A stretch of DNA of 35,514 nt from Candidatus Segatella mututuai (lineage in GTDB: Bacteria; Bacteroidota; Bacteroidia; Bacteroidales; Bacteroidaceae), in assembly GCA_002439605.1 (NCBI GenBank), contig DJOI01000045.1, positions 1 through 35,514 of the forward strand, read 5' to 3'. The position numbers and the translations under genes are program-made. Shown in pieces: positions 16,461 through 24,628 of this stretch. Position 1 is the first letter of the stretch. Each line of letters starts with the position of its first letter. The notes beneath the pieces are model-generated. The model did not search any database, was not told the DNA's origin, and worked only from the letters and a program-made list of their open reading frames with translations.

Positions 16461-19052
16461 TTACCTCACCACAACCTTGATGCCCTCTATGATGTAGATG
16501 CCTGGACGAAGAACGACTTTCAGCTCCTGGCCTGCCGTCAGGCGAACTTCTGCTGTTTTCTGTCCACCAATATGATAGATGCCCACTCGTTTGTCTGCAT
16601 CAGTCTTGATGACCACAGCTCCCTTCTCGCCTCGTACATAAGTGCCGACATCTGTCTTTACTGCAGAAATAGAGGATGGTACACCTGTGACATAGGCTAT
16701 CATGGCATTGGCCTTGATCCATTTCTGACCACCTCCACCAACTATATCATAATAGTGCTTACCTATCGTGCATGGAGTAAAGTCCGAATATTTTCCTGTT
16801 GTAAAATCATAAGAATTGAAATATACAATAATCGAATTATTGCCCATATCTTCAGGAGTGACAGTATATTCCACATAGGTAATCGCTCCGTTACCTTTAG
16901 CTCTTACCCTGTCAGGATCTATCCAACCTTTATTGGTTTCTGTATTAAATGGGGCAATGGCATAATCCAGATAGCCGGGGCCACCCGTATTCTTTACGCC
17001 AAACCTTACCACTAACTTATCATCTTCCACCAATGGCAATTTACATTTTGCGCTGTAACATATTCCTTCGCCAAACTTACCAGGAGTAGCATTGCTCTCT
17101 GAAGAAACCAAGGTAAAATTAGGCGCAGCTGCCGTAGTCAACGTAAAGTGCTGACCATCGACGATGGTTGCATGATTGTTGGCTACATCCGTTATCCAAA
17201 GATACAAATCAGGCGAAGATGTTTCTGGTATTTCTATCTGTCGAGTCACCGAGCCTTTAGCTGGCACGGTAATATGCAGGTCGAAAGTAGCATCGTTTGG
17301 CTTGGTGTTTGTCGAATTGGTGTAAACGTTCACCAAACCATTGAACTCCATATCCATACTGTTGGTAAAAGTTACTGCCAGCGGATTGGCCATACCGGTG
17401 TAAAAACCTTCTTCTGCAGTCACCGTGGCTGCCAAAGGAGTTGCGACTGGAGCCAGAGTCGTAGCTGTAGCATTGATGATGAAAGGCTGGTTGTTAGAGA
17501 ATGAACAAGCATACCAATTCTTGGTATCTGAACTATAGATAGGATAAATCACATTGACACCCACAGGGAAGGCATAGTCGATGGAAAGAGTTGGGTTGTT
17601 GCCATAAGTGCCATAAGTTCTTCCATCAGGCAATACTGCTGGCAAATTCCACTTACCAGTATAGTCAGACACACGGACTATGGTTCCGTCAGCCTTCTTG
17701 ATGCCGTAGGCAAAATAACCAGAAAAATCAGTAGTACTCTGGTTGGAAAAGCAGGTTGTGGCTTTAGCTTGGAATTTCCCGGCGACATTGGTACGTGTCG
17801 TCGTAGTCCAGGTAATGCCACAACCATCACCATAGTTGAGCGACATAATCTGTGGATAAGAAGCAAGAGGTTCGTCCACCTTACCATTATCAGGAGCTAT
17901 GCCGATAATCATAGAGCACTGTCGATTGTAACCATCCACGGCAGAACCCGAGCCAGCACCACCCTTAGCGGGCTGAAGAATCGTCAGGTCAAAATAGCCA
18001 TCCTGGTAGCCACCCCATCCCCAGTTGATGTGATAAAGACCTTTTCCATCGCTTCCATCACATACGAACGCATGTCCTCCATCCGAAGACTGGCCGCTAT
18101 ATAGGATAGGACGCTTTGCCTTCAGCTCGTTATCTATAAGCGTCATCCATTGCTGCAGGCTGAAACAAGAACGGGTTAGGTCTTGCATCAAGTCGGCATC
18201 ATAGTCGAAATAGGTAGCCAAAACCAACGGGGTGACATTGGCACCCGACGAAGGACCATAGTCCATCTTTACAGCTGCACCACAATGGTACATCAGCATG
18301 GCTACCGCATCGGCCTCAGCTTGGGTATAACCCGACGAGGGATAAGCTGGCAACATGTTGCTCCAATCGTAGGTTGCGCCCACCGGAATGGACGGCACGC
18401 TAATCTTCCGTGATGTGGTAGTATAGGTAGGAATCGCAGCCTTCAGTTGCTTCGGATACTGATGATACATCATCACCTGTGCCATGGCTGTAGCCACACA
18501 GCCCGTAACCGAAAGGTTTGTTCCATCATATTTCGGACACATATTATTATAAGGGGCGCGCTGGTTCCACTTGATTGCACCCAAGAGAGGAGGAACGGCA
18601 GCTGTACCAGCATGCTCGGCACGCCACTGGCGAGCCTCCGCCAATCCTCCTGACACCAGGTCATCACCTTTGAGCAAAGCCTCTACGGTTTCCTGATAAG
18701 CCTTCATGAAACTCACATAATTGGCAGGCAACTGGTCGGGGTCGTAAGTGCCCTGGGCAGAGTAGCCCACTACTTCGGGCATTCTGTCGTCACCCGACAC
18801 AATGGTAAATCCCTTGCCCTCGCCGTTGGCAAAGACATAATAGCATGTGGCAGAAGGAGAAACGGAAGAAGGTACCGACATGCGGGGAGCCGCCTTTGCC
18901 GACGACGCAACCTCGGCATCCATCTCTATACCGAGCATGGCTGCTTGCCTTTGAGCAATCGCCTTAGCCTGCTGATAGCTACGCGGACCAGCTATTGTCG
19001 AAACCGACAACAATAGCATCAATGACAATAAAAGTAAGAAGTTCTTCTTCAT
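16461..19052 (-). CDS. Secreted C10-family cysteine protease (streptopain/interpain-like)
   Basis: An 863-residue protein with a signal peptide (about 1-21), a Spi-type inhibitory propeptide (about 25-150), a C10 papain-like catalytic domain (about 155-390), beta-rich C-terminal modules and a short terminal tail. The catalytic Cys is Cys185 (VTGCVATAMAQVM) and the His is His327 (DGGHAFVCDG); Asn343 in INWGWGGYQDGYF lies 16 residues after the His, the same spacing as in SpeB. The last 60 residues end in an LRPGIYIIEGIKVVVR pattern, similar to tails on many secreted Prevotella proteins and possibly a type IX secretion signal. It has its own promoter and terminator, so it is monocistronic, yet it sits between GH43 and GH28 inside the PUL. 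Its role could be nutrition, attack on a glycoprotein backbone, or incidental. Confidence 0.92.
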   Translation of the reverse strand: MKKNFLLLLSLMLLLSVSTIAGPRSYQQAKAIAQRQAAMLGIEMDAEVASSAKAAPRMSVPSSVSPSATCYYVFANGEGKGFTIVSGDDRMPEVVGYSAQGTYDPDQLPANYVSFMKAYQETVEALLKGDDLVSGGLAEARQWRAEHAGTAAVPPLLGAIKWNQRAPYNNMCPKYDGTNLSVTGCVATAMAQVMMYHQYPKQLKAAIPTYTTTSRKISVPSIPVGATYDWSNMLPAYPSSGYTQAEADAVAMLMYHCGAAVKMDYGPSSGANVTPLVLATYFDYDADLMQDLTRSCFSLQQWMTLIDNELKAKRPILYSGQSSDGGHAFVCDGSDGKGLYHINWGWGGYQDGYFDLTILQPAKGGAGSGSAVDGYNRQCSMIIGIAPDNGKVDEPLASYPQIMSLNYGDGCGITWTTTTRTNVAGKFQAKATTCFSNQSTTDFSGYFAYGIKKADGTIVRVSDYTGKWNLPAVLPDGRTYGTYGNNPTLSIDYAFPVGVNVIYPIYSSDTKNWYACSFSNNQPFIINATATTLAPVATPLAATVTAEEGFYTGMANPLAVTFTNSMDMEFNGLVNVYTNSTNTKPNDATFDLHITVPAKGSVTRQIEIPETSSPDLYLWITDVANNHATIVDGQHFTLTTAAAPNFTLVSSESNATPGKFGEGICYSAKCKLPLVEDDKLVVRFGVKNTGGPGYLDYAIAPFNTETNKGWIDPDRVRAKGNGAITYVEYTVTPEDMGNNSIIVYFNSYDFTTGKYSDFTPCTIGKHYYDIVGGGGQKWIKANAMIAYVTGVPSSISAVKTDVGTYVRGEKGAVVIKTDADKRVGIYHIGGQKTAEVRLTAGQELKVVLRPGIYIIEGIKVVVR

Positions 19053-19106
19053 AAAAATTCAATGATTTTTGTTAGCGAATAGACTTAAATTTTATCTTTC
19101 ATGTCA

Positions 19107-19138
19107 CAAATTTATCATTATTTTCACAAACCAACAAG
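19107..19138 (-). promoter_or_regulatory. Promoter of the C10 protease
   Basis: On the minus strand, CTTG (19138-19135) and TAAATTTG (19114-19107) are separated by 20 nt, fitting the Bacteroidota consensus. The predicted leader to the ATG at 19052 is about 45-50 nt. Confidence 0.6.
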
Positions 19139-19161
19139 TTGGAATGTCTCAAAAAGAGTTC

Positions 19162-19176
19162 AAAACACAAGAAATA
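19162..19176 (+). promoter_or_regulatory. Shared 15-mer AAAACACAAGAAATA, copy 1 (upstream of GH28)
   Basis: The exact 15-mer occurs again at 21081-21095 upstream of SusC. It lies 131 nt before the GH28 -7 box. It is a candidate regulator-binding site, possibly for the HTCS; function not shown. Confidence 0.35.
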
Positions 19177-19198
19177 TACCGTTTGCACTTTTTTTACG

Positions 19199-19217
19199 TT
19201 TTGACACCTTGTCAAAA
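19199..19217. promoter_or_regulatory. Inverted repeat TTTTGACA-CCT-TGTCAAAA, candidate operator
   Basis: Perfect 8-bp palindromic half-sites separated by 3 nt, in the gap between the C10 and GH28 promoters. No T-run and too short for a terminator, so a dimeric regulator site is more likely. Confidence 0.4.
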
Positions 19218-19283
19218 GGCATCATACTTGCCGTCTGCGTTCGTTTGTAAATATCCCAACGCATATAAAAAATTGAGTATAGA

Positions 19284-19315
19284 TTTGGAAATATGAGATT
19301 TTATCCGTATTTTTG
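19284..19315 (+). promoter_or_regulatory. Promoter of the GH28 gene
   Basis: TTTG (19284-19287), a 20-nt spacer and TATTTTTG (19308-19315) give a full consensus match. The predicted start near 19322 leaves about 44 nt before the ATG at 19366. Confidence 0.75.
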
Positions 19316-19365
19316 CAGCAAGTTGACAAAACTATTTAATAACTCTATTAAAACCTCATTTATTC

Positions 19366-20940
19366 ATGAAGAAACTTTTTAGCTTGGTTTGCACCTGTTT
19401 GCTGGCAATGAGCATGCAGGCAGCCGAAACCGACAAGTATGACGCACTCTACGAAAATCTTCCGTTCCAGATGGAAAAGGTTACCCGTCCACAGTTCCCT
19501 GCCTACGAGGTAAACCTGAAGGACTTCGGAGCTGTAGGCGATGGTTCCACCCTTTGCACAGAATCTTTCAAGAAGGCTATCGAAGCCTTGAGCCAGAAAG
19601 GAGGAGGCAAGTTGGTCGTTCCACAGGGTGTATGGTTCACTGGCCCTATCACATTGAAGAGCAACATCAACCTGCACATCGAGAAGGGCGGCATTATCCT
19701 TTTCTCGCCCGACGATGCCCTCTATCCTTTCATCAAGACTTCTTTCGAGGGACTCGATACACGTCGTTGCCAGTCGCCTATCTCGGGCAACGGCCTTACC
19801 AATGTGGCCATCACAGGCCAGGGAGCCATCGACGGCAATGGCGAGTACTGGCGTCCTCTGAAAAAGCAGAAAGTAACCGATGCCCAGTGGAAAGCCATCA
19901 CTTCACGCGGCGGTGCCTATAAGCGCAAGGACTACTGGTTCCCATCCGAAGGCGCGCTCAAGGCAGACAACAATGCCAACATGAATGTGCCAGTAGAGCC
20001 CACATCAGAAGAGGGCTGGAACGAAATCAAGCGATTCCTCCGCCCTGTCATGGTAAGCCTCGTAAACTGCAAGAACGTTTGGCTCAACGGAGTCATCTTC
20101 CAGAACTCTCCTGCCTGGAACATTCATCCCTTGATGTGCGAGAACGTGCTCATAGAAGATGTCCTGGTGAGAAACCCGGCGTATGCGCAGAATGGCGACG
20201 GACTCGACCTTGAGTCTTGCAAGAACGCACTCATCGTCAACTCCACCTTCGACGTGGGTGACGATGGAATCTGCATCAAGAGCGGAAAAGATGCAGACGG
20301 AAGGAAACGCGGCGTTCCTTGCGAAAACGTCATCATAGACGGATGTACAGTCTTCAAGGGCCATGGCGGCTTCGTGGTAGGTAGCGAGATGAGCGGTGGC
20401 GTGAAGAACGTGATGGTTACCAACTGCCAGTTCCTCGGCACCGATGTAGGTCTGCGATTCAAGAGCAAACGCGGACGCGGCGGCGTAGTAGAGAACATCT
20501 ACATCAAGGACATATCCATGTTCGACATCCAGACCGACGTGATCACCTTCGACCTTTACTATGGAGGCAAGTCGGCTGTTGAGGTCCTCAACGATGGCGA
20601 CGAGGCCAAGAGCCAAAAGGTAGAGAAATTCAAGGTCGACGAGACCACTCCTTGCTTCCGCAACATAGACATCGACCATGTCATCTGCCGTACAGCCCGC
20701 CGTGCCGCTTACTTCAACGGCTTGCCCGAGATGCCTGTCCAGAATATCAGCATCAAGGACTTAGAGGTGAACAATGCCGAGCAGGGCATCGTCATCAACC
20801 GCACCGAGAACGTGAAACTTGAGAACATCAAGGTGACTGCAAAGACCCACACCTTCGATGCCAAGAACTCGAAGAACGTAAGCGTCAATGGCAAGAACTA
20901 CAAGAAGATAGATGACAAGGGCATCACCCTCGACTTCTAA
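19366..20940 (+). CDS. GH28 polygalacturonase, exported
   Basis: A 524-residue protein with a signal peptide (about 1-19), a pectate-lyase-3-like start (VNLKDFGAVGDG) and a right-handed parallel beta-helix. All four GH28 signatures are visible: Asn276/Asp278 (NGDG), Asp299/Asp300 (VGDDG), His333 (GHGG) and Arg364/Lys366 (RFK). GH28 hydrolyses alpha-1,4-galacturonan or rhamnogalacturonan with inversion. The insertion at about 165-225 and the length resemble Bacteroidales exo-acting forms that trim oligogalacturonides in the periplasm; endo or exo action cannot be settled here. It has its own consensus promoter, a terminator behind it, and the SusC/SusD operon 370 nt downstream on the same strand. 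Confidence 0.95.
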   Translation: MKKLFSLVCTCLLAMSMQAAETDKYDALYENLPFQMEKVTRPQFPAYEVNLKDFGAVGDGSTLCTESFKKAIEALSQKGGGKLVVPQGVWFTGPITLKSNINLHIEKGGIILFSPDDALYPFIKTSFEGLDTRRCQSPISGNGLTNVAITGQGAIDGNGEYWRPLKKQKVTDAQWKAITSRGGAYKRKDYWFPSEGALKADNNANMNVPVEPTSEEGWNEIKRFLRPVMVSLVNCKNVWLNGVIFQNSPAWNIHPLMCENVLIEDVLVRNPAYAQNGDGLDLESCKNALIVNSTFDVGDDGICIKSGKDADGRKRGVPCENVIIDGCTVFKGHGGFVVGSEMSGGVKNVMVTNCQFLGTDVGLRFKSKRGRGGVVENIYIKDISMFDIQTDVITFDLYYGGKSAVEVLNDGDEAKSQKVEKFKVDETTPCFRNIDIDHVICRTARRAAYFNGLPEMPVQNISIKDLEVNNAEQGIVINRTENVKLENIKVTAKTHTFDAKNSKNVSVNGKNYKKIDDKGITLDF

Positions 20941-20998
20941 TAATTCTCCACAGACAGCATATAGATAATCAAAACATATCATAAAGATAACCAACCAT

Positions 20999-21056
20999 AA
21001 GAAGTTAGAAAAAGCAAGCATGCTCATGAAGAGCAACCTGCTTTTTCTAACTTCTT
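20999..21056 (+). terminator. Terminator of GH28
   Basis: An 18-bp perfect stem (20999-21016 with 21039-21056) around a 22-nt loop that carries its own small GCTC/GAGC hairpin. T-runs lie inside and after the right arm. It begins 59 nt past the GH28 stop. Confidence 0.8.
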
Positions 21057-21080
21057 TACTTTTTACACGCTTCTTAACTA

Positions 21081-21095
21081 AAAACACAAGAAATA
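21081..21095 (+). promoter_or_regulatory. Shared 15-mer AAAACACAAGAAATA, copy 2 (upstream of SusC)
   Basis: Identical to 19162-19176. It lies 55 nt before the SusC -7 box, a usual place for an activator site in Bacteroidota. Confidence 0.38.
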
Positions 21096-21126
21096 GAGTC
21101 TTTCCTTGAAAATAATTAAAAATTTT

Positions 21127-21158
21127 CTTGCAAGTTTTAAATCTTTTTTATACCTTTG
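21127..21158 (+). promoter_or_regulatory. Promoter of the SusC-SusD-lipoprotein operon
   Basis: CTTG (21127-21130) and TACCTTTG (21151-21158) with a 20-nt spacer. The -33 box sits within a CTTGCAAG palindrome. The predicted start near 21165 gives an unusually long 5' leader of about 145 nt. Confidence 0.68.
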
Positions 21159-21310
21159 CCTCAGATATAACTAAAACAGATATAAATACTAAACTGAAAA
21201 CATCGGAAAATTCTGGTAAAGGCATCTATATATTATGTATGTAGTACGCTTAGAGACCTAAATTTATACAAATAAAACAAATTAATTAAAAACTTAAAAA
21301 AGTTAGTTAC

Positions 21311-24300
21311 ATGGTGAACGCAATGAAACAATTGTGTAAGTACTGCCTTTTAGCGGCCATGGTGTTGACACCGGGTTCTGTGCTGGCACAGAATGTCGTA
21401 AAAGGTACCGTCCTGGACTCCAACAACGAGCCGGTGATCGGAGCATCTGTCATTGAAAAGGGGAATCCTAAGAATGGCACAGTTACTGACCTTGATGGCA
21501 ACTTTACGCTCAACCTAAAGAAGGGGCAAACAGCCGTAATCTCTTACATCGGCATGATACCCCAGGAGATTAAAATGGGGGGGCAAAGTCAGACCATCGT
21601 AATGAAAGACGACAACAGTCAGATTGACGAAGTTGTCGTTGTCGGCTATACCAGCAAGGCACGCAAGGACTTGACGGGTTCCGTGGGTTCCATCTCTGGG
21701 CAAAAGCTTGCTGTTGTACCTGTTGCTTCTGCCGCCGAGGCTTTAGCTGGTAAAATTGCGGGTGTGCAGGTAACCACCGTAGATGGTGCTCCTGGTGCCG
21801 ACATCAACATCCGCATCCGTGGTGGTTCGGCTATCTCCGACAACCAAAACTCCCAACCTTTATATATCGTCGATGGATTTCAGGCAGACAACATCAACGA
21901 TATACCTCCTACAGATATCCAGAGCATTGATGTTTTGAAAGACGCTTCCTTGACCGCTGTCTATGGAGCCCGAGGTGGTAACGGTGTTGTCATAGTTACG
22001 ACAAAGAGCGCACAAGCTGGCAAGGTTAAGGTGAGTTTCAATGCTTACGGGCAACTCTCTTGGTTGGCAGGCAAGCAGGATATGCTTGATGCTTACGAAT
22101 TCGTAAAGTATCAGTTAGACGGCACATACAACAGCAATAGTAAGAAATATGCATTCCGTCGCGACTTTGGTAATCCTAACGACCTTGACATCTACAAGAC
22201 AAAGACAACCCACGACTGGCAAGACGAGTTGATGGGCGATCCTGCCTTGACGCAGATGTACAATGTCACCGTGAATGGCGGTAATGAAAAACTACGTTTC
22301 AGCACCTCTCTCACCCAGCACAACCAAGATGGTATCATCTCTAATTCTGGTGTTCGTCGTACCAATATGAACACTAAGATTAACGTAAAATTGGCCAAGA
22401 ACGTTGACCTACTCATCAACCCACGTTTCACTTATCGACGAGACTTAGGTGCTGGTGCCAGCGGTATCGGTACCAGTGGTTTGGTGGGTGTTCTCAATTA
22501 CAAGCCAACCAATGGTTTACGTGAATTCACACACTATGATGACGAGTGGCAAGACTTCTCCGTAGAACGCTACTGGAAGTTGGCCAGTCCATTGGACGAT
22601 ATCGACCAAAACTATCTGTTGAAGCACAGTTACAGCTTCACGAACCAAGCAAGCCTCACTTGGGAAATCATCCCTAACCTAACGTTCCGCTCAGACATAG
22701 CCCAATTCTGGTCTTTCAGCGACAATAATCGTTTCTATGGATATCTTACCGACAAAGCTGCCAGCAACGAGAATATGCCTGTAGCCGAAATAACCAACAG
22801 CCGATCCCTCAAATATACCTGGACCAACACCTTGAACTACAGCCTATCATTGAAGGACATGCACAACTTCTCGTTCTTGCTTGGACAGGAAATACAGCAT
22901 TCTCAGAGCACGACAAACTTCCAGTCATCGCGCTACTTTCCTCAGAGCACATCTCCACGTTATGCATTCAACAACATGGGACTTGGATCCGCTTACCAGA
23001 GCACATCTAATGTGACAACACCCAACCGTATAGCATCTTTCTTCGGACAGATTAACTATAATTACAAGCATCGCTACTTGCTCTCAGGAACAATGCGTGC
23101 CGATGGTTCCACACGCTTTGCACCAGGCAATCAATGGGGTTACTTCCCTTCTATCTCTGGAGCATGGGTTCTCTCAGAGGAGCCTTGGTGGAACAAGGAT
23201 GTCATCGACATGTTGAAAATACGTGTTGCTTACGGTCTTTCGGGCAATAACAACATCGGTGACGACCGCTGGCGCTACCAATACAATATCAACGCTAACG
23301 GCGGTCCAAGCTGGGGCGAGAGCAACACCACACAGAATGGCGACAAATACTATGCATCTGACGGATTGTTTCCCAACAACAAGATTAAATGGGAAACAAC
23401 TGTGACTCGCAACTTGGCCGCTGACATTTCCCTCTTCAAGGGCCGTATCACACTGACCCCAGAATTATATTGGAACACCACTCGCGACTTGCTCTATAAA
23501 TGTCAGATACCTACCACCACAGGTTACTCACAACAATGGCAGAACGTAGGCCGTGTATCCAACAAGGGTTTCGAGCTTTCCATCAACGGTGACATCCTTC
23601 GTGGCAAGGACTATGTGCTCTCTGCAAACTTCAACATGGGTATGAACAAAACCAAGGTGGAAAAGATTAATGGTACAGATGCCTACATCCCTGGTCGCTC
23701 ATGGGACTCTGAAGATAACTTCCGCCTCGTGGAAGGTAAGGAGGTCGGCCTCATCTATGGTTATATATATGATGGAATCTACCAGTTCAATGAATTCCAT
23801 AGAGATGGATTCAACTATGCAGCCAATGACGCAGACTACCTGGCAGAGAATCCAGGCGTACAGGAGAAGCCTACCGTCACTGGCTTGTATGGCACACAAC
23901 CAGGCTACATCAAGGTAAAGGACCTCAATGGTGATGGCAAAATTGACATCAACGACCGTACTGTAGTGGGTAACACCAACCCTAAGGTACAAGGTGGTTT
24001 CGGCTTGTCGGGCAAGTGGAAGGACTTCGACTTCACTGCCAACTTTACCTATATGCTCGACTTTGACGTCCTCAATGCGACAGCCTATCAGCTCTCTTCT
24101 GCAAAGGGTGCCAGCCAGACCAATCCACGCAACGTATTGGCTAAATTTAACTACGACAATCGTTGGGTTTATCACGGAGATATCTACATCGAGAACGCAG
24201 ACGGAACCAAGAGTATCTACAACCTCAATGAGTGTTTGCTCGGCAACTCACAGCACATCGACTATCTCGATATATATGAGGAATTGAACAAAGGTAAGAC

Positions 24301-24598
24301 TTTGTGGAATCCACAGAGTGTAACAACCAATTACACACTTTCCAACTTCGTAGAGGATGGTTCGTTCCTCCGCCTCAACGACTTGACAATCGGTTACACC
24401 TTGCCAACAACCCTTACCAAGAAGTGGGGTATCTCACGTCTGCGCTTCTACGTAACAGGCTCCAATATTTTCTGCATCACAGGCTATTCAGGCTACGACC
24501 CAGAAGTTGACATTCAGAATGGCTTGACACCTAATGTCGACTGGAACCGCTACCCACGTAGCCACAGCTACCTCTTCGGTGTAAACCTTTCGTTCTAA
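21311..24598 (+). CDS. SusC-like TonB-dependent outer-membrane glycan importer
   Basis: A 1095-residue outer-membrane protein: signal peptide (about 1-26), carboxypeptidase-regulatory-like domain (about 28-100), the DEVVVVGY segment at 106-113 typical of SusC/RagA proteins, plug domain (about 115-235, with SQPLYIVDGF and YGARGGNGVVIVTTK), then a 22-strand beta-barrel ending in LFGVNLSF, with a terminal Phe as expected for outer-membrane insertion. A DLNGDGKIDINDR calcium-type loop lies in the barrel region. It forms a complex with the SusD protein encoded 30 nt downstream and imports oligosaccharides with energy from TonB. The likely cargo is oligogalacturonide or rhamnogalacturonan fragments, inferred from GH28 and the lipoprotein that follows. 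A second ATG at 21323 is possible. Confidence 0.97.
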   Translation: MVNAMKQLCKYCLLAAMVLTPGSVLAQNVVKGTVLDSNNEPVIGASVIEKGNPKNGTVTDLDGNFTLNLKKGQTAVISYIGMIPQEIKMGGQSQTIVMKDDNSQIDEVVVVGYTSKARKDLTGSVGSISGQKLAVVPVASAAEALAGKIAGVQVTTVDGAPGADINIRIRGGSAISDNQNSQPLYIVDGFQADNINDIPPTDIQSIDVLKDASLTAVYGARGGNGVVIVTTKSAQAGKVKVSFNAYGQLSWLAGKQDMLDAYEFVKYQLDGTYNSNSKKYAFRRDFGNPNDLDIYKTKTTHDWQDELMGDPALTQMYNVTVNGGNEKLRFSTSLTQHNQDGIISNSGVRRTNMNTKINVKLAKNVDLLINPRFTYRRDLGAGASGIGTSGLVGVLNYKPTNGLREFTHYDDEWQDFSVERYWKLASPLDDIDQNYLLKHSYSFTNQASLTWEIIPNLTFRSDIAQFWSFSDNNRFYGYLTDKAASNENMPVAEITNSRSLKYTWTNTLNYSLSLKDMHNFSFLLGQEIQHSQSTTNFQSSRYFPQSTSPRYAFNNMGLGSAYQSTSNVTTPNRIASFFGQINYNYKHRYLLSGTMRADGSTRFAPGNQWGYFPSISGAWVLSEEPWWNKDVIDMLKIRVAYGLSGNNNIGDDRWRYQYNINANGGPSWGESNTTQNGDKYYASDGLFPNNKIKWETTVTRNLAADISLFKGRITLTPELYWNTTRDLLYKCQIPTTTGYSQQWQNVGRVSNKGFELSINGDILRGKDYVLSANFNMGMNKTKVEKINGTDAYIPGRSWDSEDNFRLVEGKEVGLIYGYIYDGIYQFNEFHRDGFNYAANDADYLAENPGVQEKPTVTGLYGTQPGYIKVKDLNGDGKIDINDRTVVGNTNPKVQGGFGLSGKWKDFDFTANFTYMLDFDVLNATAYQLSSAKGASQTNPRNVLAKFNYDNRWVYHGDIYIENADGTKSIYNLNECLLGNSQHIDYLDIYEELNKGKTLWNPQSVTTNYTLSNFVEDGSFLRLNDLTIGYTLPTTLTKKWGISRLRFYVTGSNIFCITGYSGYDPEVDIQNGLTPNVDWNRYPRSHSYLFGVNLSF

Positions 24599-24628
24599 CA
24601 TTATTATAATATAAAAGGAAAATACAAC

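Larger units (their letters stand above)
19053..19365. other. Divergent intergenic region between C10 protease and GH28
   Basis: This 313-nt AT-rich gap holds the protease promoter (minus), the GH28 promoter (plus), a 15-mer shared with the SusC upstream region and an 8-bp inverted repeat. No credible ORF or RNA gene was found in it. Confidence 0.7.
20941..21310. other. Intergenic region and long SusC leader
   Basis: This 370-nt gap contains the GH28 terminator, a second copy of the shared 15-mer, the SusC promoter and a leader of about 145 nt. Just after the predicted start two imperfect tandem copies of AGATATAA(AT)ACTAAAC occur at 21163-21194. No convincing riboswitch or small RNA was recognised. 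Confidence 0.6.

Noticed and set aside
21235..21261. Eight-codon leader peptide frame before SusC
   Set aside because: Such short frames are common by chance; no ribosome-binding site, attenuator hairpins or repeated regulatory codons are visible.
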